Below are positions 12,401 through 24,700 of a DNA stretch of 64,000 bases, piece after piece (the first letter of the stretch is position 1; each line of letters starts with the position of its first letter). The notes beneath the pieces are model-generated. The model saw only the letters and a program-made list of their open reading frames with translations, was not told the DNA's origin and did no database searches. The position numbers were made by a program, and so were the translations under genes. The stretch comes from Callorhinus ursinus (lineage: Eukaryota; Chordata; Mammalia; Carnivora; Otariidae): NCBI RefSeq assembly GCF_003265705.1, contig NW_020312904.1:4662095-4726094 (forward strand), in the 5' to 3' direction.

Positions 12401-13076
12401 ACAGACTTGGCCGCTGGAGTTGAGTACTGAGAGGAGAAACAGACAGTTTGACTTTCACTTATCAGAAAAGTTAACAAGAAATCAGGGGTGCATGTTTAGG
12501 TTCAAACCTAAATGCTTGTGGTGCTACCAATGTCGATAGGTTTGCAAGGTGGCGAGGATGGGCAGACACCCAAGGAAGGCTGCTCTCACAGCTCTGGTCT
12601 CTGCAAATCGGTCACCCTGTGCACAATGGCCAACTCAGCTCACTCTAAAATGGAAAGTTCTTGGGACAGTTGGTCACCCATGCCCCACCCTAGGCCTGGG
12701 GACTGGCTAGATCTATGACACCCATCATGAGATGAATTCACTCATCTCAGAAACATTTACATGTTGAAAAATGATGTGTTTCAGGATTATGGAAATACTG
12801 TGCCTTCAGTAAACAAGATAAAAATGATGAGGAGATTAGGATATGGGGGGTGGTCTGTGAAACCCACACTATTTCCTACCCTTCCTCTTCAAACTCGCTA
12901 GCATGCCATTAAAAAGGATGGATTTTTAACAGACATTAATGCAGAAGGACAAAGAGAACAGGAGAGGAGGCAACAGAAATAAGATTTTGAAAGCAGGAAG
13001 GAAGATGGGCAAAAGCATATTAATCTAACCAAAATTACAATATAAAAATCTTGGAAGGAGGGAGAGGAAGCCTGTG
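12401..13076. other. Intergenic, no gene recognised
   Basis: No clear repeat family or coding frame. A-rich stretch 12895-13060 is mildly LINE-like on composition only. Confidence 0.4.
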
Positions 13077-13094
13077 CATGTGTGTGCGTGTGCA

Positions 13095-13125
<31 letters not shown>

Positions 13126-13126
13126 C
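13077..13126. repeat. (GT)n microsatellite
   Basis: The pure run spans 13098-13125 (28 bases) and is preceded by interrupted TGTGTGCGTGTGCACAC. Confidence 0.9.
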
Positions 13127-13225
13127 TGAGAGAGACAGAGAGAGATGTGGTGTTTGCAGCCATGACAGGAAGCTAAATCATCACCTTCCATAATGGGAAG
13201 TTGATAGAGAAAGGCTGAGGTTTTC

Positions 13226-13440
13226 TTAAATTAATTAATTAATTAATTATTTGAAAGATTTTTATTTATTTGAGAGAGCGAGAGAGCGGGCACAAGTCAG
13301 GGGCAGAGGCAGAGGGAGAGAGGAGACTCCCTGCTGAGCAGAGAGCCCGACATGGGGCTCCATCCTAGGACCCTGAGATCATGACCTGAGCCGAAATCAA
13401 GAGTCAGATGCTTAATCGACTGTGCCACCCAGGTGCCCCA
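13226..13440 (-). mobile_element. CAN-SINE
   Basis: The reverse strand starts GGGGCACCTGGGTGGCAC at 13440 and ends in an A/T-rich tail expanded to (AATT)n at about 13228-13249. The core has GCTCTCTGCTCAGCAGGGAG. No convincing target duplication was found, so this copy is older or its flanks have changed. Confidence 0.9.
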
Positions 13441-13700
13441 AGAAAACCCAAATTTAAGTAATCAGTAACAACATAGGATGCTATTCACAGATATAAGGTA
13501 AATGTGGAACCATCAGGCAGGAGGACATATTTTGGGAAGTGGGGACGGGGATGGGAGTGAGGATTACTGTCTTTAGTAAAGAATAATTGTACAGTGATTT
13601 GATTCTTTAACCTATGTAAAACTTAGACAAAAGCAAAAGCCTTGAACAGAGGACGCACTCAGGAACACATGGACACAGCACAGGAATATGGCAGGCCATT
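13441..13700. other. Intergenic, probable old LINE-derived sequence
   Basis: AT-rich and non-coding. The passage ATTGTACAGTGATTTGATTC resembles LINE-1 3' sequence but is too short to assign. Confidence 0.3.
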
Positions 13701-13956
13701 GTGGATTTGACATGTATTTTCTTGATGGCTAGTGAAGCTGAATGTTTTTTGTATTTTTTTTCTCTGTTTGCTGGTCTGTTGGGTTTCTTCTAAAAACTCC
13801 TCTTCACAGTCTTTCTTCATGTTTCTATTGAATAATTCTCTTTTTATTAATGATTGGTAGGCACTGTCTATACATTCTGGATACTAATCTTTGCCAGTCA
13901 TAACTTATGCAGTTATCTGCTCTCATCTTTACTTTGACTTGTCTTCATTTTACATT

Positions 13957-14007
<51 letters not shown>

Positions 14008-14175
14008 CATGCATGCACAGAAGTCTTACATTTTAATGAACTGGATTCATCAATCTCTTCCATGTAGCTTGAGTTTTAGTATCTTATTTAAGGGATTCTT
14101 CCTAACTCTATGGCCAAAATGATATACTTCTATATTTTCTTCTAAAAGTTTTAAAATTTTGTTACTTACTTTTAG
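13700..14175 (-). mobile_element. LINE-1 3' region fragment containing a (GT)n tract
   Basis: Reversed L1 landmarks in order: TTGATGGCTAGTGAAGCTGA, TACATTCTGGATACTAATC, GACTTGTCTTCATTTTAC, then the GT tract, CTTACATTTTAATGAACTGG, CCTAACTCTATGGCCAAAAT and TTACTTTTAGGTCTTTAATC. The GT run has grown inside the element. Confidence 0.7.
13959..14004. repeat. (GT)23 microsatellite
   Basis: 46 uninterrupted bases of GT, followed by ATGCATGCATGCAC. Probably length-variable among individuals. Confidence 0.95.
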
Positions 14176-14179
14176 GTCT

Positions 14180-16090
14180 TTAATCTGTGGGCAACTGAAT
14201 TTTGAATAATGTATGGAAATAAATACAGCAGGGAAAAAGTGAAAAAGTTAATGAACTGGAAAATATACCTGGAAAAATTCTCTGGAACCCCACGAAGTGG
14301 TACAAAGTGATGAAAAATAGGAAAGAGATGTCGAGAGACACAGATAATAGAGATCATAGATTGAGAAGGATTAGCAACCTCTATGTTCTGGAAGAGGGGT
14401 GGTGACTGTATGTGGCTGAACAACATTTGAGGTGTTTGCTGACAAATTTCCAAAACTGATGTGAGACACCAATCCTTGAAGTCAGGAAACCCAATCAATT
14501 CCAAACAGAATAAAGACAAGAAAGTCACACATAGATAAAGTGGAAGAAGAGGAGGGAACGAAGGAGGGAGGGAGAGAGAGAGAGAAGGAGAGGGACAGGG
14601 GAGAGTAAGGGAGAGCAGGAGAGGGAGGGAGGGAGAAAATGAGAATGACGGCTGACCTTCACCAGCAAAAGTGGTAGTCTGAAGATAGTGGAAAGTATCT
14701 TCAATACATAGAAAGAAATTAGTTGTCTATCTGGCAAAAATGCCTTTTAAGAATGAAGGTAAAATAAAGACATCTTCAAACATTCAAAACATTGTAAGAA
14801 TTTGCCCCAGTATACCTTTACTAGAGAGAATTCAAGCAGAAGGAAAGGCTTTTTAATGGAAGGTCAGGTGAATAGGAAAGAATGATGAGCAAAGACAGTG
14901 GTGAATATGGGGGTAAATATAAACAAAACTAATTACACAGGAAAAGAACATTTTGTGGGGTTTAAAAATTTTGCATGGGTTTACATTATTCATCAGTAAT
15001 AATATCAGGAGATCAATGATCAGAGTTGAGGTGGGTTAAGTTTCCTGTGTTGTTCACAAAGTACAGATCGTGGTAAATTTCAGAATTCTTTATTACAATG
15101 ACTAGGGTAACCACTGAAGGAAGAAAAAGAAACAGTGTAACTTCCAAATTAATACAGGGAGGAAATGGGAAGAGGAAAAAGAACTTAATCTGAAATAAGT
15201 CAAGGGAGCATAGAAAAAGGCAGGATTGGTGAGACAATTTGAAAACACATGACACATTGGCAGAAATTAATCCAAATAGAACTGTAATAAAATAAATATA
15301 AATGGAGTAATCTTGTAAACTCTATGGGTAAAAGATAAAGATCATCATATTGGATTAAAAAAAACTAGCTACATGTTATTAACAACAGATCCATCAAAGA
15401 CATAGGGCACAGAAAAATCGAGTGTCACTCACTAAAAGAAATCTATAGCCATATCAACACCAGACCAATTGATTTTAATATAAAATATTTTACCAATGTT
15501 TAAAAGTGCCACTCATAATGATAAACATCTCAATTAACTGGGAATATGCAACAATTAAAATTTTGTATGTATCTAATAATAGAGGAACAAAACACATAAA
15601 ACAAAAATGGACAGAATTACAAGGAGATTAAATCCATCAACATTGGGAACTTTGAAGACACCTCTCTTAGCAACTGTTAGATTAAGGAGATGAAAATACC
15701 TTAGGAAAGATAGAGAAGGTTGAACAACAAAATCATGAAACTTAACCTAAAGGACATATGTAGAATCCAACACTAGACAACTGTAGAATACAGATTCTTT
15801 TCAAACACACATGGGCATTTGTGAAAATGGACCACAAACTGGATCATTGTCTGATCAAAATGCTTTTAGGCTTGAACACATAATCTCTAGGTAACTAGAA
15901 AAGTCCAGGTTTGGAAATAAAGAATATACTTCCACATAATTCATGGGTCAAAGATTAAACCATGATGAAACTTAGAAAATAACTGAATGAAGACCAAACT
16001 ACTAAATATAAAAACTTGAGGGATGCACCTAAAGCAGTATGTAGAGGGAAATCTATAAACTCAAATGCTTATCTTATCTGGAGGGACAAA
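14180..16090 (+). mobile_element. LINE-1 (old), ORF1 end to ORF2 endonuclease region
   Basis: Sense L1 landmarks: TTAAGAATGAAGGTAAAATA near 14750, TATGGGGGTAAATATAAAC near 14910, then endonuclease-region DNA such as GAGGAACAAAACACATAAAA, AGAATACAGATTCTTTTC and GAAATAAAGAATATACTTCC, ending near AGAGGGAAATCTATAAACTC. Every frame is broken by stops. A purine-rich tract at 14542-14645 lies within it. This is an inactive relic. Confidence 0.7.
14542..14645. repeat. GA-rich purine tract
   Basis: About 100 bases that are almost all purine on the + strand (GGAGGGAGGGAGAGAGAGAG-type), with only a few pyrimidine breaks. Confidence 0.85.
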
Positions 16091-16759
16091 CAAGATTGAC
16101 TGGTAAATGACTCTAGACATTCGTGTTGTCTACAACAGATACTCCTGGGAACAGGGGCTCCCCTTCTGCCAGAGGACAAACCTGACACCTCACTTGATCT
16201 CCAAGGCCAGCTGCTGGCATTCCAGGACAATCCCTGCGTAGACTGTTCACCTGGGCTTCTTGTTGCCTAAGCCCCAAGAGTGTATTCCCTGTGCCCATGC
16301 TGGTTTCACATGGCTGACTGCAAGAAGACGGAGAAGCAGATAGGGAGCATGCCTCCCTAAAGTTAGTACCTCCAGGGCACGTCCAGCAGGCCAGCTCAGG
16401 GCTGATGGGGCCTCTGTGAGGTCATGAGAATACTAGGCACTGAGTCTTTTCTTACTGCCCCTGGTCTTGTGATCCTTTTTCCCATGTGGATGAAATGGAG
16501 GTATTTGCCTTCCCTCTCTTTGCCATAACACCACAAGAAGAAAGGTGGAAACGGACGAACCAAGCACCTAACTAAGGGTGTCAGTAGAAGGACAAAATAA
16601 ATGGAGGAAAGAGAAGGTGATCAGGATTGCCATCCTCACACAGGCCCTTAATGCCACCTGCAGCCACGCCCACCTGCTCAGACTGTGATTCTCTGACTGT
16701 CCTGGACCACGGTTCCACCCCCACTTGTCTTCCTCACCTACTCACCCCATTCCTCCCAA
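16091..16759. other. Intergenic, no gene recognised
   Basis: GC-richer than the LINE block before it. No coding frame over 61 codons and no repeat family recognised. Confidence 0.45.
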
Positions 16760-17184
16760 CATGGGCTGAAGCGTGCCCCCCCTCCCCCCACCCCAGATTC
16801 ATGTGATGAAATTCCAATCTCCAGGACCTCAGAATGTGCCTGTATTTGGAGACAGTGTCTTTAAAGAGGTGGCTCAGGTTAAATGAGTTCATATGGGTGG
16901 CCCAAATTCAGTGAGTGGCACCCTTATAAGAAGAGGCGATCAGGACACAGACACACGCAGAGGGATGACCATGTGAGGACAGAGGGAGAAGATGCCATCC
17001 ATGAGCCTCAGGAGAAACCAACCCTGCCGACACCTTGATCTTGAGCTTCCAGCCTCCAGGACTGCGAGATGATAACTTTTTGTTGTTCAAGCTGCCAGTC
17101 TGTGGTGCTGTATTATGATAACTTTTTGTTGTTCAAGCTGCCAGTCTGTGGTGCTGTATTATGACAGCCTGAGCAAACAAATAC
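16760..17184 (+). mobile_element. Solo LTR, MLT1-like (ERVL-MaLR)
   Basis: Landmarks in order: CAGAATGTGCCTGTATTTGG, GTCTTTAAAGAGGTGGCTC, CACCCTTATAAGAAGAGGCG, GGACACAGACACACGCAGAG, ACACCTTGATCTTGAGCTTC, CCAGCCTCCAGGACTGCGAG and AGCCTGAGCAAACAAATAC. The 3' end contains an exact 46-base duplication, listed separately. No internal retroviral genes are present. Confidence 0.65.
17069..17160. repeat. Exact 46-bp tandem duplication within an LTR
   Basis: The unit starting ATGATAACTTTTTGTTGTTC occupies 17069-17114 and is repeated without mismatch at 17115-17160. The copies are identical although the host LTR is old and diverged. Confidence 0.97.
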
Positions 17185-17489
17185 ACTCCTTATTCCACCA
17201 GGAAAATAGAAGCAGTCAGAGGAGGTCTGCCACCAGCTCCTGCCACCTCGCCTGCCCTCCTGCCCACACCCTGCATCTCTGCTACTCTCCTGGATGAGCA
17301 TAATGTTACTTCTCCCACCTTACAAAGCATCTCTTGACCCCACTGCCCCCCCTGCTGCCACCCACGGCCCACTCTCCTTCCCTTTTACGACAGAAGTCAT
17401 TGCAAGAGAAACCCATGTCCTCTGCCTCCAGTCCGATCTCTCTCCTCCAGTTTTCTCTCTCTCTGCCCAGGGTTCTCATATCTTGATTT
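17185..17489. other. Short intergenic stretch, nothing recognised
   Basis: CT-rich, non-coding, no repeat assigned. Confidence 0.4.
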
Positions 17490-18270
17490 AAACTTAGCAT
17501 TTGTGAAATACAATGCACAAACAAACAGGTACACAAAACACAAGTGTGTAATTTCCTAAATAACTGCTAAGGGAAACATCCACTCAGGCTAAGAACCAGC
17601 CTGTTGTCTGTGGTCCACAAGACTATGTGTCTCTTCCTTATGATGACCCCCAACCCACCCCCAGGGGGTCACTATCCTGACGTTTGCAGCAATTATCTTG
17701 CGTTTCTTAGCACATTCACTGCCTATGTATGTCCCTTTAAGAAATAAAGTGTGATTTCCCCTGGTTTTGAACTTTATGTAAAGAGATTCTACAGTATGTA
17801 CTCTTGTGTCTTTCACTCATGATGTTTGGCAGTCCCATCCTTGTAGGGGTGGCTCATTGACTGTCATTGCTTTGCAGCAGTGGCTCTCAAATTGGGGTCC
17901 CCAGATCAGCAGCACCAGTGTCACCGGAGACCTTGTTAGAAATGCAGATTCCTGGGCCCACCCCAGACCTATGGAATGAATCAGAAATCCTGGGGGTGGG
18001 GTCAACCCTTCTGTATGATTCTGATACAAGATAAAATTTGAGAATTACTGCTATGCATTATTGCACTTTGTTTTTCTAGTCTTCTGTTGATGGACATTTA
18101 TGTTATTTCTAGGTCTTTGCTAAGATAAACAAATCCTAGACCTGGACCTCTATGACCAGGGTCACACCGGTTTCCCAGGGCACTTGTGCATGAGACTGAG
18201 GGGCCAGACATCAGCTCTGTCTGTCTCATTTTTCCTAGTTCATGCCAAGTTGTTTTCCAAAGGGATTAAT
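17490..18270 (-). mobile_element. LINE-1 3'UTR fragment interrupted by MER5
   Basis: Reversed L1 3'UTR landmarks: GGTCACTATCCTGACGTTTG, CCCTGGTTTTGAACTTTATG, TGTACTCTTGTGTCTTTCAC; then MER5 at 17878-18050; then CTTCTGTTGATGGACATTTA and AAGTTGTTTTCCAAAGGGA. The element reads continuously when MER5 is removed. Confidence 0.7.
17878..18050 (-). mobile_element. MER5-type hAT (Charlie) non-autonomous DNA transposon
   Basis: The terminal inverted repeats are CAGTGGCTCTCAAA at the left and TTTGAGAATTACTG at the right (reverse CAGTAATTCTCAAA). The interior has the MER5 signature CTTGTTAGAAATGCAGATTC and CCTGGGCCCACCCC. A decayed 8-base target duplication flanks it: CTTTGCAG at 17870-17877 and CTATGCAT at 18051-18058, six of eight identical. 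It encodes nothing. Confidence 0.88.
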
Positions 18271-19979
18271 ATCAGCCTGGGTCCAAGCAGAAGACAAAAG
18301 GCATGCTCAGTCCCAGGTAAACAGCAAGAGTTTAATAAGAGACAAAACTGACCACAGTGTCCTGAGAAAAAGCAATGTTTTCACTAAATTACAAAACCTT
18401 TGGAACACAGATGTATTTAGGATTGGTTGCAGTGAGCAAACCCATTATTCATAGTTGCGTCCAAATAATTGGTTGTATGTTCTCAATCAAAGTAGGAGCT
18501 ATAGTTGTCAACATTTACAAATATTTTTTTTATATATATGCAGAGCAATTAGGCTGCAAACATTTTTGTGACAAAGTTAGAGTTGAATATAAAACCAGAC
18601 TTCAGGCTCCCAGTGTGTCCTTCCTGTCTTTGCTGTTGTCATTAATCAGACCCTTGAAATGTTGGAGTCCTCTAAGACCTACTTTACATAGCAACCCAAT
18701 ACCCCAGAGTGGGATTGAACTTTTTGTAAATGAGTCCTCTAAAGTTTAGTTGCATTCAGCTCAAAATCTGTTGGAAAGCTTTCATCAAAGTATCCATTAA
18801 ATGGGTGCCAAGAATTTTGAGCTTTGAAACTTTAGCGAATTGTTAATTATCAGAAACAATCCTTGCCGATAGGGAAACATTGAAATTCATCCCTACAAAA
18901 GCAAGGGTGGAGCTGGAAAAAATTAAATGCTGAGAGCTCCAGGGGTGTACGAGGTCTGATTTTCAAATTCCATAATTGTTCTTGGAATATCTCAACATGT
19001 GGGAAGAATCTAGATGAGATTCCTAATTTTAATTGGATAAATTTACATTCTGTAGTGGAATGGAAGGAAATCAAGAAGGTCTACAATTTTGCAGCATCTA
19101 AATTTGATAAAAACATTTAAAAAATAGCAAACAAATGTTGAGGGGGACAAGTTTTGGCTTATAAAAATATTTGTTGCAGGACGGTGCCCTGAATGGAGTC
19201 AAAATGACTGAACCTATGGAGATAGTTGAGCTGGAATATTTATATATTTCAATAAAGAATAGACTTGAGAATGTTCTCCACTTATTAGAGTTTTTCTGAG
19301 CTTACCTGGTACTTTAGTACCTGTAGGAACAGGAGTTTCTTAATTATATAGTCTGCAAAGAAGAGTTAATTGAAGATGTCAGCAGATTTAAATTTACAAC
19401 CACAGAATGCAACTTTGAGTAAGACTGCAAGTGATTTCATGACAAAATGAAGAATAGTAAGACCACATTGAAGAAAAAAAGAGTGCTTTAGGAAGTATCA
19501 GCAACATGGCCGTAGTTATAGGTCCACCAGTACAACAAACTACTTTATTGGACTATACATAATGTTTCAGAAAATGCGTTGATTTAATTATCCTGAGCAA
19601 CGTGGTTTGTTCTCAGAAGTATCCCAGTCTGTATGGTGACCCTACCCATGCAAAGACTTCGACAATGCTAGCCGCCTCTCCTCCTCCCTGAAGCCAATTC
19701 TTGGCTTCTGAGTTTCCTCCCACCCTTGGGCCACTCTTCAGCAGGCTCCCCCCCCCCCTTTCCTAGACTACTAAACTGTGGACTGCACAATTCCTGACCT
19801 TCTTCTCATTTCTGTTTACGCTCTCTTCCTAGCTCTGGATACCATTGATCTCCTACTGACTTTTCAATGGACCTGCCCCCAGAACTCCAGAATCACATCC
19901 AGAGCCAGCCTGACGTCCCACTTGAAGGTGTCAAAAAGGTCTTTCTAACTCAACTCTCAGTGATGTCCTTCCCACCAAA
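18271..19979. other. Intergenic AT-rich stretch, origin not recognised
   Basis: About 1.7 kb of AT-rich DNA with no clean LINE-1 landmarks and no reading frame over 124 codons. The composition and absence of stops in short frames suggest a very old transposable element, but I cannot name one. A C-run (nine C) lies near 19750. Confidence 0.4.
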
Positions 19980-21910
19980 GCACACTTCACATGCAGTTTT
20001 AAGAAATGATACAGACAGACCTAGTGTACCCTTTACTCAGTTTCCCCCAATGGTGGCATCTTGCAAAATCATAAGGCCACATCACAACCAGGATATTGAC
20101 ATTGATAGAGACAAGACACAGAAGATGCTCCTGTGGTCCTTTATAGCCACACCCACTTCCCTTCCACCCTAATGCCTCCTGACATTTTCAGTTCTCTGGG
20201 ATAAATGCCCAGAGGGCAATCGCTGGGTTGTATAGCAGTTGCACACTTAGCTTTCTTTTTTTAATTGTCAAACTTTTCCAGAATGGCTGTACCATTTTAT
20301 ATTCCCATCAGCAATGCTTTCCGTTTCTCTGCATCTTCACTGGCTTTTGGTGTTGTCACTGTTTTTTATATTAGCCATTCTAACATGCGTGCAACGATAT
20401 CTCATTATGGTTTTAATTTTAATCTCCCTAATGGCTGATGATGGTAGACATTTTTTCATGTGTTTATTTGCCAGCTGCATATCCTCTTGGGTAAAATATC
20501 TCTTCATGTCTTCAGCCCATTTTATAATTGGATTTTTTGCTGTTTTACAGTTCAGTTTTGAGAGTTCTTTACATGTTATATATACTAGTCCTTTGTAGAA
20601 TATGTGGTTCGCAAATATTTTCTCCCATCTCCACCTTCTATTTTCCTCTTCTTAACAGGGTCCTTCACAGAGAACAAGTTTTAAATTGTGATGGAGTCCA
20701 ACTTATCAACTTTTCCTTGTATGGATCATGCTTCTGGTGTCACATCTAAAAATTATTTGCTTAGCCCCACATTGCAAAGATTTTATCATATATATGTTTC
20801 AAGTTTTATCATTTTATGTTTTAGATTTAAGTCTCTGCGATCCACTTTTGATCATCTTTGTAGCAGATGAGAGGCTTAGATTGAAGTTCTTTTTTAAAAA
20901 AATACACTTATGAATGTTCAATCATTCCATCACCATTTGCTGAAAAGGCTATATTTCCTTCATTGGATTGCTTTTGTGTGCTTGTCAAAAATCAGCTGGG
21001 CATATTTGTATGGGTCTGCTTCTGGGTTCTCTGTTCTGTTCTGTCAATCTATGTGTCTATCCCTCCACCAATATAACATAGTCTGTGGCTATACGATGAT
21101 TCTTGAAATTGGGTAGATGATTCCTCCCACTTTATTATTCTTTTTCAAAATGATTTTAGCTATTCTCATCCCTTTGCCTTTTCATATACATTTTAGAACA
21201 ATCTTCCCCAGATCTACAAAAAAATCTTGCTTGGGCTTTGATAGACACTGCATTAAACCTGTATATCAATGGGGGGAGAATCAACATCTTTACTATGTGG
21301 ATTCTTCCAAACTATGTCACAGTGTGCCTCTTTCTCTAGTTAAATTTTTAAGAATTTTTTTCATTGGTGTTTTGCTGGTTTCTGCATACAAATCCTGTAC
21401 ATACTTTGTTAGATTTACATCTGAGTATTTTTTGAGTGATTGTACATGGCATTATATTTTTAATGTTGCTGTTCCATGTGCTCATTGGTAGTGTATACAA
21501 ATAAAATTGATTTGTGTACATTCATCTTGTGTATCTTGTGAACTTGCTGAGCCCACTTGTTAGTTCCAGGAAGTAGCTGTTGTTCTTGACAAATGCCTTA
21601 GGATTTTCTATGTAAATGCCAACGGCAAATAGTGACAGTTTGATTTCTTCCTTTTCAATCTGCATGTATTTTACTTCCTTTTTTTGCCTCATTACTCTGG
21701 CCAGAACTTCCAGCACAATGTTGAATAAAAGTGGTGAGAGAGGACATCTCTGCCTTGCTCTCTCAATCTTGAGGGGTAAGCATTCAGTCTTCATCCATTA
21801 AGCGTAAAGTCAGTGATAGGGTTTTTGTAGATGCTCCCTACCAAGTTGAGAAAGTGCCCCTCTGTGCTCATTTTTTCTGTGAGTTTGATCATGAATAGCA
21901 ACTGATTTTT
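19980..21910 (-). mobile_element. LINE-1, 3'UTR and part of ORF2, inactive
   Basis: Reversed 3'UTR landmarks (CAGTTTCCCCCAATGGTGGC, CACAACCAGGATATTGACAT, GGCTGTACCATTTTATATTC) lead into antisense ORF2. A 90-codon frame at 21522-21794 (-) preserves the reverse-transcriptase block [17 protein letters not shown]. The catalytic FADD box that follows is replaced by FAVG, so the enzyme is dead. Other frames are broken. Confidence 0.85.
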
Positions 21911-21914
21911 TGGA

Positions 21915-24700
21915 GATATAGTTCATATATTACAAAATTATCTTTAAAAAAGAACAGAGTTTAGTGGGCTTTAGTATATTTACAACGTTGCACAACCTTC
22001 AACACTAACTCCAGAACATTTTCATCACCCCAAATAGGAACCGTGTTCCCATCAGCAGTCACTCCCCATTCCCTTCCTCTCGCCAGACCCTGACAACCAC
22101 GACTCTACTTTGTCTCCATGGATTTGCCTGTTGTGGACACCACATATAAATAAAATCATACACATATGGTCCTTGTATCTAACTTCTTTCACTCAAGGTA
22201 ACGCTTTCAAGGTTCACCCACGTTGTGGCACAGATCATATATATTTCTTTCCTTTTTATGGCCAATCGATATTCTGTTGTACGATGATACTGCATGTTTA
22301 TCCATTCATCCATCGGTGGACATGTGGGTTGGTTACATTTTTTAAAATACTATGAATAATGCTTCTACAAACATTCATTTTCAAGTGTTTCAAGTGTAGA
22401 CACATGTTTTCAATTATCTTGGGCATATGCCTAGGAATGGGATTTCTGGGTGATGTGGGAATTCTATGTTTAACTTTTGGAGGAAATGCCAAAATGCACC
22501 ATTTTACATTCCCACCGGCAGCGGATGAGGGTTCTAATTTTTCCATATTTCACAAGCATTTGTTATTGTCTATCATTTTTAAATTTTTTATTGTTATGTT
22601 AATCACCTGTCTATCTTTTAAATGATAGCAATACAAGGGGGTTATACAGTGATAGCTCGTTGTGGTTCTGAGTTGCATTTCCCTAAAGACTAATGATGTT
22701 TGACATCTTTTCATTTCTTTATGGGCCATTTGTATATCTTCTTTGAAGAAATGTCTGTTCAAATATTTTGCTCATTCGAGAAATTGGGTTGTCTTTTCAT
22801 CATTGAGTTATGAGTTCTTTATATATTCCAGATATTAGACCCATACGAGATATATCATTCGCAAATATTTTCTCTCATTCTGTGGGTTACCTTTTCACTT
22901 TCTTGATAGCGTGTTTTGAAACACAAAAATTTTTAATTTTGGTAAAATCCAGTTTATCAATTTTTTCTGTTGTCACTTGGACTTTGGTGTCATATCTAAG
23001 CTACCATTGCACAACCCAAGATTACAAAGATTTACTGATAGGTTTTCCTCTATGACTTTCACATTTTTAACTCTTACATTTAGGTCTTTGATCCATTTTG
23101 AGTTAATTTTTGCATAGGGTGTGAGGTAGGGAGTCTGACTTAATTCTTTGCTATGGATAGCTAGTTTTTTTAGGAAAGATTATTCTTTGGTCACTAAATT
23201 GTCCTGGTCCTCTTTTTGAAAGTGAATGGACTTTAAATGTTAGGGTTTATATCTGGACTTTAAATTCTATTCTACTGGACCAAACTATACATTCTTCTTC
23301 TTCTTCTTCTTCTTCTTTTTAAGATCTTATTTCTTTATTTGAGAGAGAGAACGAGCAGGGAGAGGGGCAGAGGGAGAAGCAGACTCCCCACTGAGCAGGG
23401 AGCCCAATGTGGGGCTCAATCCTATGACCCTGAGATTATGACTGGAGCCAAAGCCAGACATTTAACTGGCTGAGCCACCCAGGCACCGCCAGCCACCAAG
23501 GTGCCCCCCATTCTTGATTGCTATATATTTGTAGATAAGGTTTGAAGTGGAAGACTCTGTTGTTGGATGTGTATGTGTTCATATTTGTTGTATTGGTAGA
23601 TTGATCTTCTTATAATTACCAAGTGTCCTTTTTGTCTAGTAACATTTTTTTTTACTTACAGTCTCTTTTGTTCGATATTAGTATAGCCAATCCATTTCTC
23701 TTTTGGCTAGTTTGAAGGATACATCATTTTCCATTCATTTACTTTCAACTTAATTTGTGTCTTTTGTAGATAACATTGAATTGGACATTTTAAAAATTCA
23801 TTTTGTCAATCTTAACCTTTCAACTGGAGTGTTTAATTCATTTATGTTCAACATATTGTTGATAAGGTAGGATTTACATCTGCTGTTTTGTTTTCCATAT
23901 GTTCTATTTTTTTGTTTGTTTCTCTATTCCTTCACCACTGCCTTCTTTCACGTGAAGTATTTTCTAGTGTACCACTTTTAATTTCCTTATTTCTTTTACA
24001 AATGTCTTGAGACCTCTCTTTATTATTTTTCATAGAGCAGGACGGCTGGTGATGAATGGTCTCCAGTTCTGTTTACTTGAGAGTGTCCTAATTTTTCCTT
24101 CATTTTTGAAAGCTGCTTTTGCTGACTATAGAATTCTTGGTTGACAGTCTTTTCTTTCAGTGTTTTGAATCTATCCTCCCACTGCCTTGTGGCTTCCATG
24201 GTTTCTGATGAGAAACCAGATGTTCATTTTATCGATGACACTTTATACATAATCACCTGCTTCTCTTTTTGCTGCTTTCAAGATTCTCTCTTTGCCTTTG
24301 ACTTTTGAGAATTTGAGTACTGTCTAAAAGTTTTCTGTCTTCTTAGGCTGTACCTTTCCTGGTTCTTTGGCTTGAGAGAGCAGGCCTCTGAGGGGAGATT
24401 TCTGTCTATACCCATGGGCACATCCAGGTTGCCAACTTCTCCAGCTCTGAGATGTATGACACAAAAGAATACTCAAGGAACTCACTGCTGTGTCAGTCCT
24501 TGGGTCCTGAACAACCTAGCCAATCTGCCTTTCTCTCTCCACTTTTTAAAGTCTCTCTTTTTGCCTTTTTCAGTTCTTTTCTGTTGTGCTTTGCTGAAAG
24601 AATAGGGTGGAGTGCACCAACTCCATCTTCCTGGAAATGGAAGTTGACTTTATTGCTTTTTAGAAGATACTTTTCCATAGCCCCCTCATCTTGTTACATT
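21915..24700 (-). mobile_element. Second LINE-1 relic, antisense, split by a CAN-SINE
   Basis: A second complete L1 3' end begins near 21915 (AGATATAGTTCATATATTAC, ACACCACATATAAATAAAATC, TTATCCATTCATCCATCGG), directly abutting the first element. It continues through GCACCATTTTACATTCCCAC, CCATACGAGATATATCATTC and, after the SINE, TCGATATTAGTATAGCCAAT, GACTATAGAATTCTTGGTTG and GATTCTCTCTTTGCCTTTG. No frame survives. Confidence 0.75.
23292..23510 (-). mobile_element. CAN-SINE with a (TTC)n tail and duplicated head
   Basis: The tail on the + strand is (TTC)n at 23292-23316, followed by AAGATCTTATTTCTTTATTT and the usual purine-rich zone. The head region appears twice: GCCACCCAGGCACCGC, then GCCACCAAGGTGCCCCCC, at about 23473-23510. 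A weak target duplication CATTCTT may flank it. Confidence 0.88.

Noticed and set aside
21522..21794. Reverse-transcriptase-like frame
   Set aside because: Part of a dead antisense LINE-1 with the catalytic FADD box lost; not a gene.
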